Origin: Streptomyces sp. NBC_00513
Lineage (GTDB): Bacteria > Actinomycetota > Actinomycetes > Streptomycetales > Streptomycetaceae
Length of the DNA stretch: 64,000 bases
Direction of reading: 5' to 3'
Assembly: GCF_041431415.1 (NCBI RefSeq)
Contig: NZ_CP107845.1
Location: forward strand, 7,936,001-8,000,000
The position numbers were made by a program, and so were the translations under genes. The notes below the pieces were generated by a model. It was not told the origin of the DNA, did no database searches, and saw only the letters and a program-made list of their open reading frames with translations. Shown here in pieces: positions 53,490 to 61,374 of this stretch; positions within the stretch are counted from its first letter, which is position 1; each line of letters begins with the position of its first letter.

Positions 53490-54776
53490 ATGATTTCACC
53501 AAAGATGTGGTGGACCCAGAACGTTCCGCGCTCCGCTACTCAGCGCAGGTTCGTTCTGGCCAGTCTTATTGACAGCGCGGGTACGGGGGTCCACTTCACG
53601 ATCTTCCCTCTCTACCTCATCCTTATCGTCCACATCTCCGCCGTGCAGGTCGGCACCGGGCTGCTCCTGGCGAGCCTCGTCGGGATGCTGATGAACATCC
53701 CGGTCGGCAGGGCCTGCGACCTCGTAGGGCCGCGAGCAGTGCTGGCGCTCGGCTATGCCGCTCAGGCGCTGGTGGCCGGTCTCCTCATCCTCATCAGGGA
53801 TGTGGTGGCGTTCACCCTGCTGGTCACGCTCGGCAAAGTTGCGTCCCAGGCGGTGCGCCTGGGACGCAACGTATTGGTGGCCGGCGCGGGAGGCGACCAG
53901 CGCAACGTCCTACGCGCACAGATGAACGCGTCGTCCAATATCGGTCTCGCCGCGGGGATGGGAATCAGCGCGATCATCCTGGTCGACGCCTCGCCGGCCG
54001 CCTTCGAGGTCGGCTTCCTGATCAACTGCGCCAGCTTCGTGTCGGCGGCCGTGGTCCAGTGCTGGGCCAAGGTCCCTGCCAAGGTCCCTGCCACGGCACC
54101 GCGCGACCGGGCCGGAGGGCGGGTGCGCGCCGCGCTCAAGGACGTCAAGTACTGCTCGGTCGGCCTGCTCAACGGTCTTCTGGGCTTCCACCAGCAGGTG
54201 TTCTTCCTGGGCCTTCCACTGTGGATCGCCGCGCACGGCGGTGTACCGCGCTCGCTCACGTCGCTGGTGTTCTTCGTGAACTTCGTACTCACCGTGCTCC
54301 TGCAGGTGCGTGCTTCCTCCACTGTCCACAACTATCGCGACGCCCTGGGTGCCTGGAGGAAGTCCGGCCTGTGGCTGGCGCTCGGGTTCGGAATACTGGC
54401 CGCCTTCTCGCATTCCTCTCCCTGGCTGGTGGCCTTGGCCGTTGTCGTCATGGGAACGCTCCTCACCTTCGGCGAGATCTGGTACGGGGCCGCGGAGTTC
54501 GAGCTGTCGGTGGCGCTGGCCCCGCGTACCAGCCTCGGCCTATACCAAGGGGTCTTCGAACTCGGCTCGGACGCGTTCGCGATGGCAGGACCGCTCCTCG
54601 CCACGCTCGTGTGCGTCTCCATGGGACAGGCGGGTTGGGCCACTCTCGCCTTGGTGTATCTGGCCTTCGCCCTCCTGGCTCCACGCGTCGTCGAATGGGC
54701 TGCTCGTGGCAGAGAGCAGGCGGAACAGCCCCTGGACCAAGCGGTGACGGCCCCAGGCGCGGGAGCGGCCGCGTGA
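53490..54776 (+). CDS. MFS transporter, probable exporter
   Basis: 428 residues with 12 predicted membrane helices (LASLIDSAGTGVHFTIFPLYLILI as TM1; MNIPVGRACDLVGPRAVLALGY covering the MFS motif A region, partly degenerate). Similar to multidrug or peptide-natural-product exporters of the DHA1 type. ATG at 53490 with GGTGAGAG upstream. Its stop overlaps the next GTG by one codon frame (GTGA). Likely exports the mature product or gives self-resistance. Confidence 0.85.
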   Translation: MISPKMWWTQNVPRSATQRRFVLASLIDSAGTGVHFTIFPLYLILIVHISAVQVGTGLLLASLVGMLMNIPVGRACDLVGPRAVLALGYAAQALVAGLLILIRDVVAFTLLVTLGKVASQAVRLGRNVLVAGAGGDQRNVLRAQMNASSNIGLAAGMGISAIILVDASPAAFEVGFLINCASFVSAAVVQCWAKVPAKVPATAPRDRAGGRVRAALKDVKYCSVGLLNGLLGFHQQVFFLGLPLWIAAHGGVPRSLTSLVFFVNFVLTVLLQVRASSTVHNYRDALGAWRKSGLWLALGFGILAAFSHSSPWLVALAVVVMGTLLTFGEIWYGAAEFELSVALAPRTSLGLYQGVFELGSDAFAMAGPLLATLVCVSMGQAGWATLALVYLAFALLAPRVVEWAARGREQAEQPLDQAVTAPGAGAAA

Positions 54777-55387
54777 GAGGGCCGCGTAGCGTGGTGACGC
54801 TCGGACCGGCGGACACCGACGCCCACCACGTCGCCCGCGCCCTCGGCCCTGTCCAGCTCGTCGAGTCCTTTCCACGCGCCATGGAGGTCGCGTGGCAGGA
54901 GGACTCATACGCCCTGATCTGCGCCGGCTACACGGCCCGCGACGACCGAGCGATATCCGACTCATGGGTCGGCCTGCACTTCCGGTACGTCGGGCGGATG
55001 GAGATCTCGCGCACCTGGGTGCGCAGGACGAAGCCGATGTGCGTCGCTGTCAACCGCGACCGCGTGGTGCACCCCGACGAAGTCGGCTCCGTGGCACTGC
55101 ACCCCTCCACGACGGTCTTCGCGGACCTGCACCTCCCCGCCGCGGCCGACAGGACGTTCGTCGACGCCAAACCCCTCGCCGTCGACCTCGCGGCCTCCGG
55201 CGCCGTCGACGCGTGCATCGGCTCGGTCGACGTGGTCCGCAGGGTCCGACACCTGGAGATCACCGAGGTCTTCGAGCCCCAGATGCTCTGGTGCCTGTAT
55301 CGGCGGGCGAGCGGCCACGCACCGAAGGCCTCCACGACTACGACGCCCACCGCTGAGCCGGCAGGAAGGCAGGAGACCGGCGCATGA
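54773..55387 (+). CDS. Prephenate-dehydratase-like (type II periplasmic-binding-fold) protein
   Basis: 204 residues: VVTLGPADTDAHHVARALG near the start (compare the LGPxGTxS entry of PheA), ...DSWVGLHFRY..., HPSTTVFAD, then FVDAKPLAVDLAASGAVDACIGSVDV. The overall order resembles prephenate dehydratase domains, but the catalytic Thr-Arg-Phe motif is not present, so it is unlikely to dehydrate prephenate. The GTG overlaps the MFS stop. A ligand-binding or novel lyase role is possible. Confidence 0.6.
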   Translation: MRGPRSVVTLGPADTDAHHVARALGPVQLVESFPRAMEVAWQEDSYALICAGYTARDDRAISDSWVGLHFRYVGRMEISRTWVRRTKPMCVAVNRDRVVHPDEVGSVALHPSTTVFADLHLPAAADRTFVDAKPLAVDLAASGAVDACIGSVDVVRRVRHLEITEVFEPQMLWCLYRRASGHAPKASTTTTPTAEPAGRQETGA

Positions 55388-56352
55388 ACACCAGCGACAC
55401 CCCCGGGCGCGACGGCGGATCCCCGAGCGTCGCAGTCCTCGGAGGCGGCCTGATGGCCACCGAGATCATCAACTGTCTCGCACGGTCCGGGTTGACCGTG
55501 CGGGTCTTCAACCGGTCGCCCGAGCGGGTCCAGCACCTCGCAGCAGAGCGCGTGACCATCTGGCCAACGGCCGCACAGGCCGCCGACGAGGCGGATGCCG
55601 TCCTCTCGTGTGTGGCCGATGACGAGGCCAGTCAGGCGGTGTGGACGGGCCCGGCCGGTGCGCTGGCCGTGATGCGCGCCGGCACTATCGCAGTCGAACT
55701 GTCCACCGTCTCGGCAGACCATGTGTCGACCTGGGCAGCGGTCTGCCGCAGCCACGGAGTGCGCCCTCTCGACGTTGCCGTGACCGGGAGCGTGCCACGA
55801 GCGCGCCAGGGCACCCTCATCGGGTTCGCCGGAGGCGACGCGGAGGACCTCACCCAGGCACGCCCGGTGATCGCGGCCTTCACCGAACATGTCATCCATT
55901 TCGGAGCCTCCGGCGCGGGCATGCGCTACAAGCTGGCCCACAACCTCGCCGCGGCAACAGCGCTGCTGGGCCTCGCCGAGTCCCTGAGCCTCGCTGCGGC
56001 GGCCGGCCTCGACACCGCTCAGGCGCTCACCACGCTCAGCACGTACGGCTGGGCGGCGCCGGTGGCCCAATCCATGGGCCCCCGCATGCTCTCCGGCGAC
56101 CACAGCACCATCATGTGCAGCCTTGACACCATCGCCAAGGACATCCGCTATGCACTGCGCTCGCTCGCCGACCGCGGGGGCGATGACGCGGGCAAGGCCA
56201 GTCTGCCGCTCACGCGGACGGTTCTGGACCGGATGGAGACCGCTATCCGTGCCGGCGGCACCGGCCAGGAGATGAGCGCCGTCTGCCTCGCCTACGAGCC
56301 GTGGCTGCCGGCACCTCTGCAGAGCGCCGTACGGCCGGAGTTCGCCGTATGA
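55384..56352 (+). CDS. 3-hydroxyisobutyrate-dehydrogenase-like NAD(P) oxidoreductase
   Basis: 322 residues. Rossmann start VAVLGGGLMATEIINCLARSG (residues 16-36; the canonical GxGxMG ends with Ala), ELSTVSADHV, the substrate loop DVAVTGSVPRARQGTLIGFAGG and the catalytic region GMRYKLAHNLAAA with Lys183 and Asn187 conserved. Acts on a beta-hydroxy acid or, as in related imine reductases, on an imine. ATG overlaps the previous stop (ATGA). Confidence 0.87.
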   Translation: MNTSDTPGRDGGSPSVAVLGGGLMATEIINCLARSGLTVRVFNRSPERVQHLAAERVTIWPTAAQAADEADAVLSCVADDEASQAVWTGPAGALAVMRAGTIAVELSTVSADHVSTWAAVCRSHGVRPLDVAVTGSVPRARQGTLIGFAGGDAEDLTQARPVIAAFTEHVIHFGASGAGMRYKLAHNLAAATALLGLAESLSLAAAAGLDTAQALTTLSTYGWAAPVAQSMGPRMLSGDHSTIMCSLDTIAKDIRYALRSLADRGGDDAGKASLPLTRTVLDRMETAIRAGGTGQEMSAVCLAYEPWLPAPLQSAVRPEFAV

Positions 56353-57521
56353 CGCTACGCACGGAACAGACCTGGCACGGGTCGTTCTTCGACCGCACCC
56401 GCTACGTGCCCGAAGAGGCGCGCGAACAGATCAGCGGACGCCTGCACAGCTACCTTGATGAGGCAGCGGGGTTCATCAGCCGCGCGTCGGATAAGGCCGG
56501 GCTCTTCCTGGCCGGCTCGCTGGCCCGCTCCGAGGCTGCCGTCGTACAGAACTCCACTGGCGCTTACGAGTTGGCCTCCGACCTCGATTTCGTCCTCGTG
56601 GTACCCAGCAACGACGAGGAGTCGGGTCTGGTCCAGCTGCTCATAGACCACCTGCGCCGCGTCGATGCCGGCTTCCTGCCGACGTGCTTCCGCGTCCACG
56701 AGGGCCACCTTCACCGTGTCCGCTCCTACTTCGGAAACGACCTGTGGCACGGCGCGCGACGCCCGCTGCGAACCCGCCCCGGTTCTCCTGCGCCCGTGCG
56801 TCCCCCGGTCGGCACACAGGAAGCCATCGAGGTGGTGACCCACCAGCTGGGCAACTACCTCCTGCTGCCAGAGCCCGGCATGCGTGGAGCCGCCGTCGTC
56901 CGAGACTCCCGTGTGCATCAGCTCAGGAAACTTCTTCTGGAGCTTCTGCGCGCCACTGCACCGGGCATCGAGCTGCGCGAGAGCCGATACGCGGACCTCC
57001 TCGACGCCTATACCCGCCCTGTGGGACCGGTCCCGGCAGCTGTGGTCAGCGCCCTGGTCAGAGCCCGGGAGCTGTCCTTGGCTAACCCCTTCGGCCCCGA
57101 GGAGGGCCACGCACTGGTGCGACATCTGCTGATCGCGCTGCTGGGTGGCGACTTGGGCACGAACAGGCGCGATGGGCAACTGCCGAGTCTGCTGCGTGAA
57201 CGGGCCCGCCGGACAGACGAGTTGCTGCACCTCTACCAGCTCTGCCTGATCGGTCACTTCTTCGAGCTCTTCGCCGAGCCCGTCACGGCCCGCGAGGCGC
57301 ACAGGGCCACCACCGACATCCTGCGCAAGCTCGATCCCGGGGAGCTGTTCGAGGCACGACAGGCGATCACGCGCATCCAGAACACCCCAGACACACCGGC
57401 GGCGCTCGGCGACACCCTCACGCTCCTGCGTCTGGACTACTACCACTATCTGGGCCCGTACAACTTCGGTCGCACCGATCGGCCCGGCTACACCACCGCC
57501 ACTCGAAAGGCCACTCGATGA
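56349..57521 (+). CDS. Nucleotidyltransferase-fold protein
   Basis: 390 residues. The N-terminal part has FLAGSLARSEAAV...ELASDLDFVLVV: Gly56-Ser57 and Asp78/Asp80 form the GS...DxD signature of polymerase-beta-type nucleotidyltransferases (aminoglycoside adenylyltransferases, GlnE-like AMPylases). The rest is helical. It probably transfers a nucleotide to the peptide, a pathway intermediate or a protein. ATG at 56349 overlaps the previous stop; a longer frame upstream is excluded by that coupling. Confidence 0.72.
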   Translation: MTLRTEQTWHGSFFDRTRYVPEEAREQISGRLHSYLDEAAGFISRASDKAGLFLAGSLARSEAAVVQNSTGAYELASDLDFVLVVPSNDEESGLVQLLIDHLRRVDAGFLPTCFRVHEGHLHRVRSYFGNDLWHGARRPLRTRPGSPAPVRPPVGTQEAIEVVTHQLGNYLLLPEPGMRGAAVVRDSRVHQLRKLLLELLRATAPGIELRESRYADLLDAYTRPVGPVPAAVVSALVRARELSLANPFGPEEGHALVRHLLIALLGGDLGTNRRDGQLPSLLRERARRTDELLHLYQLCLIGHFFELFAEPVTAREAHRATTDILRKLDPGELFEARQAITRIQNTPDTPAALGDTLTLLRLDYYHYLGPYNFGRTDRPGYTTATRKATR

Positions 57522-57871
57522 ACCAAGCCACGACCACGGCGTTCCCGGCGTGGATACGGACGATGCCACAGGCGGATGTGACGTTCCCCGGCGCGGTGGG
57601 CAACCTCCTCTCGGGCCGACACGGACAGGTCGTCTTCTGGACCTTCGACCAGGGCGGCGAGGTTCCCCCGCACGCACACGGGCCGCAGCTGGGCGTCGTA
57701 CTCACCGGTGGCATCCGCATGAGCCGGGGAGGCACGGAGGTGGAGTACCGGGCAGGCCAGTGGTTCGACCTCGCCGACGGGGAGACCCACGCGGCGCACA
57801 TCCGTCCCGGCACCCTCGTCATCGAGGTCTTCGAGGAAGCGGACAGGCACCGTGAACGTACGGCCAACTGA
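57518..57871 (+). CDS. Single-domain cupin
   Basis: 117 residues. Metal-binding motif 1 PPHAHGPQLG (His52, His54) and motif 2 around DGETHAAHIRPG (His91), with FTGGIRMSRGGTEVEYRAGQWFDL between them. Could be an isomerase, epimerase or metal-dependent lyase on a small substrate. Overlaps the preceding stop by 4 nt and the next start by 20 nt. Confidence 0.82.
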   Translation: MNQATTTAFPAWIRTMPQADVTFPGAVGNLLSGRHGQVVFWTFDQGGEVPPHAHGPQLGVVLTGGIRMSRGGTEVEYRAGQWFDLADGETHAAHIRPGTLVIEVFEEADRHRERTAN

Positions 57872-59114
57872 GCCCGCCGAGCAGGCCGGCCCGCAGCTCA
57901 CCCTCCTGACGGCCGACCGTGTGATCGTCGGCAGAGACTCCCGCGTCATCGCTAACGGTGCCGTCCTCGTCAGCGGCGCGAGCATCGCCTGGGTAGGTGA
58001 GCGGAACCGCGCCCCGCACATGGGCGCCGGTACGACCGAGATCCCGCTGCCCGGCTGCACTCTCATGCCAGGCCTCGTCGAAGGCCATGCCCACCTCTGC
58101 CTGGACGGCGGTACCGACCCGTTCGGAACCTTGGCCAGCTCAAGTCCCGGTGTCCGTGACGAAGTCGTCCGCAGGGCGGCCGAGCGCATGATCCGGGCCG
58201 GTATCACGTCCGTACGGGATCTCGGGTGCCCGGCGGGAGCAGACACGGTACTGCGGGAGGCCGTCCTGGCCGGTCGGTTCGACGGCCCGGCCTTGTACAG
58301 CTCCGGCGTTCCGCTCACTTCGGTGGGCGGCCACTGCTCCGTCATGGGTGGCGCCATCGCCGGGGTCGAGGACGTCGCGGACCTGGTGGCCGCGAACCAC
58401 AGTGGCGGGGCAACCTGGACCAAGGTCATGGCGACAGGCGGCTTTCTGACATCCCCCGTCTCCTCGCCCTACCTCCCGCAGCTCCCCGCCGACATCCTGC
58501 GAGCGGCCGTGGCCGCGTCGAGGCGCCTGGGCATGCGCGTCGCCGCCCACGCTCACGGCAGAGCGGGCATCGAGGCGGCATTCGCGGTTGGGGTCGACTC
58601 GATCGAGCACTGCACGTGGATGACCGAGGGCGGATTCGACGTTGACGAAGCACTCGTGGCCAAGCTGGCCAGGCACGGCGTCGCCGTGGGCGCGACGGTC
58701 AACTCGAAGGCGTGCGCGGCCACCGGGCGGCTGCCCTGGCACGAGCGCCGACGCCAACTGCGCCTGATGCGCGCGGCGGGAGTACGCCTGATCGTCAGCA
58801 CCGACTGCGGGATCTCGGGAACCCCGCACGACGACCTTCCGGCATCACTGGTCTGCTACCTGGACGCCGGATTCACCACGCTGCAGATCCTCGAGGCGGC
58901 CACCGCCGGCAACGCGGATGCCCTCGGTATCGGCGCCGACGCCGGTCGGCTCGCACCCGGTCTCCGCGCTGACGTCCTCGCCGTGCGCGGAAACCCCCTC
59001 GAAGACCTGGATCGCCTCAGGGGCACGATGCTCGTCATGGGCGGCGGCCGTCTGATCCCCAGCCCGACCGAGCACCTCAGCGCCCCTCCCGGAGGAGTTT
59101 TCGAATGTCAGTGA
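57852..59114 (+). CDS. Metal-dependent amidohydrolase, dipeptidase/prolidase-like
   Basis: 420 residues, GTG start. Amidohydrolase fold with VEGHAHL (His79, His81), carboxylated-lysine candidate Lys191 in WTKVMATGG, HAHG (His233, His235), His253 in IEHC and catalytic Asp318 in VSTDCG. This set matches the Xaa-Arg/Xaa-Pro dipeptidase and carboxypeptidase branch (Sgx9260/Cc2672-type) that cleaves N-acyl or dipeptidyl substrates. In this operon it could remove flanking residues from a processed peptide. Overlaps the cupin gene by 20 nt. Confidence 0.85.
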   Translation: MNVRPTEPAEQAGPQLTLLTADRVIVGRDSRVIANGAVLVSGASIAWVGERNRAPHMGAGTTEIPLPGCTLMPGLVEGHAHLCLDGGTDPFGTLASSSPGVRDEVVRRAAERMIRAGITSVRDLGCPAGADTVLREAVLAGRFDGPALYSSGVPLTSVGGHCSVMGGAIAGVEDVADLVAANHSGGATWTKVMATGGFLTSPVSSPYLPQLPADILRAAVAASRRLGMRVAAHAHGRAGIEAAFAVGVDSIEHCTWMTEGGFDVDEALVAKLARHGVAVGATVNSKACAATGRLPWHERRRQLRLMRAAGVRLIVSTDCGISGTPHDDLPASLVCYLDAGFTTLQILEAATAGNADALGIGADAGRLAPGLRADVLAVRGNPLEDLDRLRGTMLVMGGGRLIPSPTEHLSAPPGGVFECQ

Positions 59115-59887
59115 AGCAGGAGTACGCGAACCTCAGTCCGCTACAGACCCGCATCAAGATCCACAGCGAGTACAGCGAGCGCCAGGACGACGTCGAGGAG
59201 GCGGTGTACCACGTCATCCGCCCCTCCCTTTCCGACAGCCTCCTGGACGTCGGATGCGGCACCGGCAGCTTCCTCAAGCGCCTCAGGGCCTGGGGGGTCG
59301 GCGGGGAATTGGTCGCCTTGGACAGCTCCGACGCTGCCGTGAGCGCGGTCGCGGCCCTCGGGGTTGCAGACGCGGTGTGTGCCGACGCAACGCGACTGCC
59401 CTTCAGCGACGGTTGGTTCGGCATACTGACCGCCCGTCACATGCTGTATCACGTGGAGGAACCTGACACCGCCCTGCACGAGTTCGCCCGCGTGCTGCGG
59501 CCCGGTGGCCGGGTCGCGGTGAGCGTCAACCACGCCCGAACCGTGCCCTTGACTACCGAGCTGGTCTTCGCCGCCATGGAGGAGGCGGGTGCGCATCCGG
59601 TGTCCTCGGCGGCCCACGTCAGCTCGGACGACCTGGCCCACCGCATGACAGCCGTCTTCCACGACGTCCAGTCGGAGCGCTTCGACAACGCCCTGGTGTT
59701 CGATCAGCCGGCCCCGCTTATCGCCTTCGCGCGTGCGCTCCTCGGCATCTACGGTCTGCACCCGGACGACGAGCGCCACTCCGAGGCAGCTGCGGGCATC
59801 GGCCGCCGGGCGGAACGGTGGTTTGCGGACCACCAGGGCCCCTTGCGCGACCCGAAGGGCTACACGATCTGCCACGGAAGGGCCTGA
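59105..59887 (+). CDS. Class I SAM-dependent methyltransferase
   Basis: 260 residues. SAM motif SLLDVGCGTGSFLKRLRAWG (Gly50-Gly54), motif II/III region VCADATRLPFSDGWFGILTARHMLYHVEEPDTALHEFARVLRPGGRVAVSVNH, as in Methyltransf_11 enzymes. O-, N- or C-methylation of the pathway intermediate. Good ribosome site GGAGGAG; overlaps the preceding gene by 10 nt. Confidence 0.9.
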   Translation: MSVKQEYANLSPLQTRIKIHSEYSERQDDVEEAVYHVIRPSLSDSLLDVGCGTGSFLKRLRAWGVGGELVALDSSDAAVSAVAALGVADAVCADATRLPFSDGWFGILTARHMLYHVEEPDTALHEFARVLRPGGRVAVSVNHARTVPLTTELVFAAMEEAGAHPVSSAAHVSSDDLAHRMTAVFHDVQSERFDNALVFDQPAPLIAFARALLGIYGLHPDDERHSEAAAGIGRRAERWFADHQGPLRDPKGYTICHGRA

Positions 59888-59888
59888 C

Positions 59889-61133
59889 ATGAGTGTGTCC
59901 ACTTCCCCCATGACGTGCCCGGTCACCGGCGCGGGTGGGCCGAGCGCCCCTGCGTACCCGTTCTCGGACCTCCACACACTCGACCTGGAGCCGGAGTATG
60001 CACAGCTGCACCAGCAAGGCGGCGGTCTGCACCGGGCTACTATGCCCTACGGCGGTCAGGCGTGGCTCGCGATCCGCTACGAGGATGTACGGCAGATCCT
60101 GGCCGACCCCCGGTTCTCGCGCTCCGCCGCCAACACCGGGCAGGCGCCGCGGCTGTCCTCCGAGGTACTGCCCAGCAGTTCCATGATGGCCATGGACGCC
60201 CCCGAGCACACACGGATACGCCGCATCCTGGCCAAGCACTTCACCGTTCCCCGGATCGAAGCGCTCCGCGGACGGGCCACCACCCTTGTCGACCAGCTGA
60301 TCGACAACATGACCGGCAGCAAGCCTGCTGATCTGCTGACAGGCCTCGCTCTGCCGTTCCCCCTCCTCATGGTCTGCGAGCTCCTCGGCGTCCCGGCGGA
60401 GGGACGGGACACGTTCGCGGACTTCTCCGCCGCCCTGCGGTCGAGGACCATGTCCCAGCGGCACCGTGAAGCCGCCAGGAATCAGTTCGAGGAGTGGACG
60501 GCCCGGCATCTGCTCTTCGCGCGGGGCGCGGAGGCCGGCGGCAGCCTTCTCCACGAGCTCCTCGAACCCGACGCCGTCGGCCGAAGCCCACTGGACGTGC
60601 GCGAGGCCGTCGACGTGGCCATCGCCTTACTGGTCGGTGGTGTCGGCAGCCCCAGCACCCTGCTAGCCAGCGGAATCTGCACCCTCCTTCGCCGCCCGGA
60701 CGTCGTCCGCGCCATCGTCGCCGACGAGGCCCTGATCCCAGCCGCGGTCGAGGAACTCATGCGGCTGGTACCGGTGGGTGTCGGCGGCGGGTTCGTCCGT
60801 GTGGCGACCGAGGACCTTACGCTCTCCGGCACCCTCGTCAGACGCGGCGAGGCGGTGGTTCCCGCCATGCCCGCGGCCAACCGTGACCCCAGCGTCTTCC
60901 CCGACCCCGACGACTTCAAGCTCGACCGGCCGACCACTCCCCGCCACCTGGGCCTCGGCCACGGGACCCACCACTGCATCGGCGCACACCTGGCCCGGGT
61001 CGAACTCCAGACGGCCATCGGCCGTTTGTTCTCACGGCTGCCCGGGCTGCGTCTGGCAGTGCCCGAGGACCAACTGCGCTGGCACCGCGGCCTCGTCGTT
61101 CGTGAACTCAAGGAGCTTCCGGTCACATGGTGA
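59889..61133 (+). CDS. Cytochrome P450 with a TTA codon and atypical I helix
   Basis: 414 residues. C-helix HTRIR (107-111), ExxR at E289-R292, heme ligand Cys363 in LGHGTHHCIGAHLARVE; the usual Phe seven residues before the Cys is Leu. The I-helix reads ALLVGGVGSPSTLL, so the oxygen-activating acid-alcohol pair (usually D/E-T) is replaced by Gly-Ser-Pro-Ser. Codon 247 (60627-60629) is TTA, the bldA-dependent leucine codon, which ties expression to development. It starts one base after the methyltransferase stop; a ferredoxin follows. Confidence 0.92.
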   Translation: MSVSTSPMTCPVTGAGGPSAPAYPFSDLHTLDLEPEYAQLHQQGGGLHRATMPYGGQAWLAIRYEDVRQILADPRFSRSAANTGQAPRLSSEVLPSSSMMAMDAPEHTRIRRILAKHFTVPRIEALRGRATTLVDQLIDNMTGSKPADLLTGLALPFPLLMVCELLGVPAEGRDTFADFSAALRSRTMSQRHREAARNQFEEWTARHLLFARGAEAGGSLLHELLEPDAVGRSPLDVREAVDVAIALLVGGVGSPSTLLASGICTLLRRPDVVRAIVADEALIPAAVEELMRLVPVGVGGGFVRVATEDLTLSGTLVRRGEAVVPAMPAANRDPSVFPDPDDFKLDRPTTPRHLGLGHGTHHCIGAHLARVELQTAIGRLFSRLPGLRLAVPEDQLRWHRGLVVRELKELPVTW

Positions 61134-61372
61134 CGCACGCACAGGAAACGTCGTGGCGGATCCACCTCGACTCGGCACGCTGCACCGGTGCGGGGACCTG
61201 CTCAGCCCTGGCAGGGCACGTGTTCCAGATGGATCTGCGGGAGACCAGAGTCATCGCCGCGGTAACAGCACCGGACTCAAGGACGCTGGACGCCACCCAG
61301 TGCTGCCCCACCGCAGCCATCACGATCCGGGACGGCCGCACCGGCGCACTGATCGCAGGCGAGGACGGCTGA
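61127..61372 (+). CDS. [3Fe-4S] ferredoxin, P450 partner
   Basis: 81 residues. Cys19 and Cys25 in CTGAGTC, and Cys59-Cys60-Pro61 in CCPTAAI, give the Cys set of small Streptomyces 3Fe-4S ferredoxins. The CX5C spacing and the Cys59 alternative are typical. Starts inside the P450 stop region (7-nt overlap) and surely transfers electrons to the P450. Confidence 0.92.
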   Translation: MVTHAQETSWRIHLDSARCTGAGTCSALAGHVFQMDLRETRVIAAVTAPDSRTLDATQCCPTAAITIRDGRTGALIAGEDG

Positions 61373-61374
61373 CG

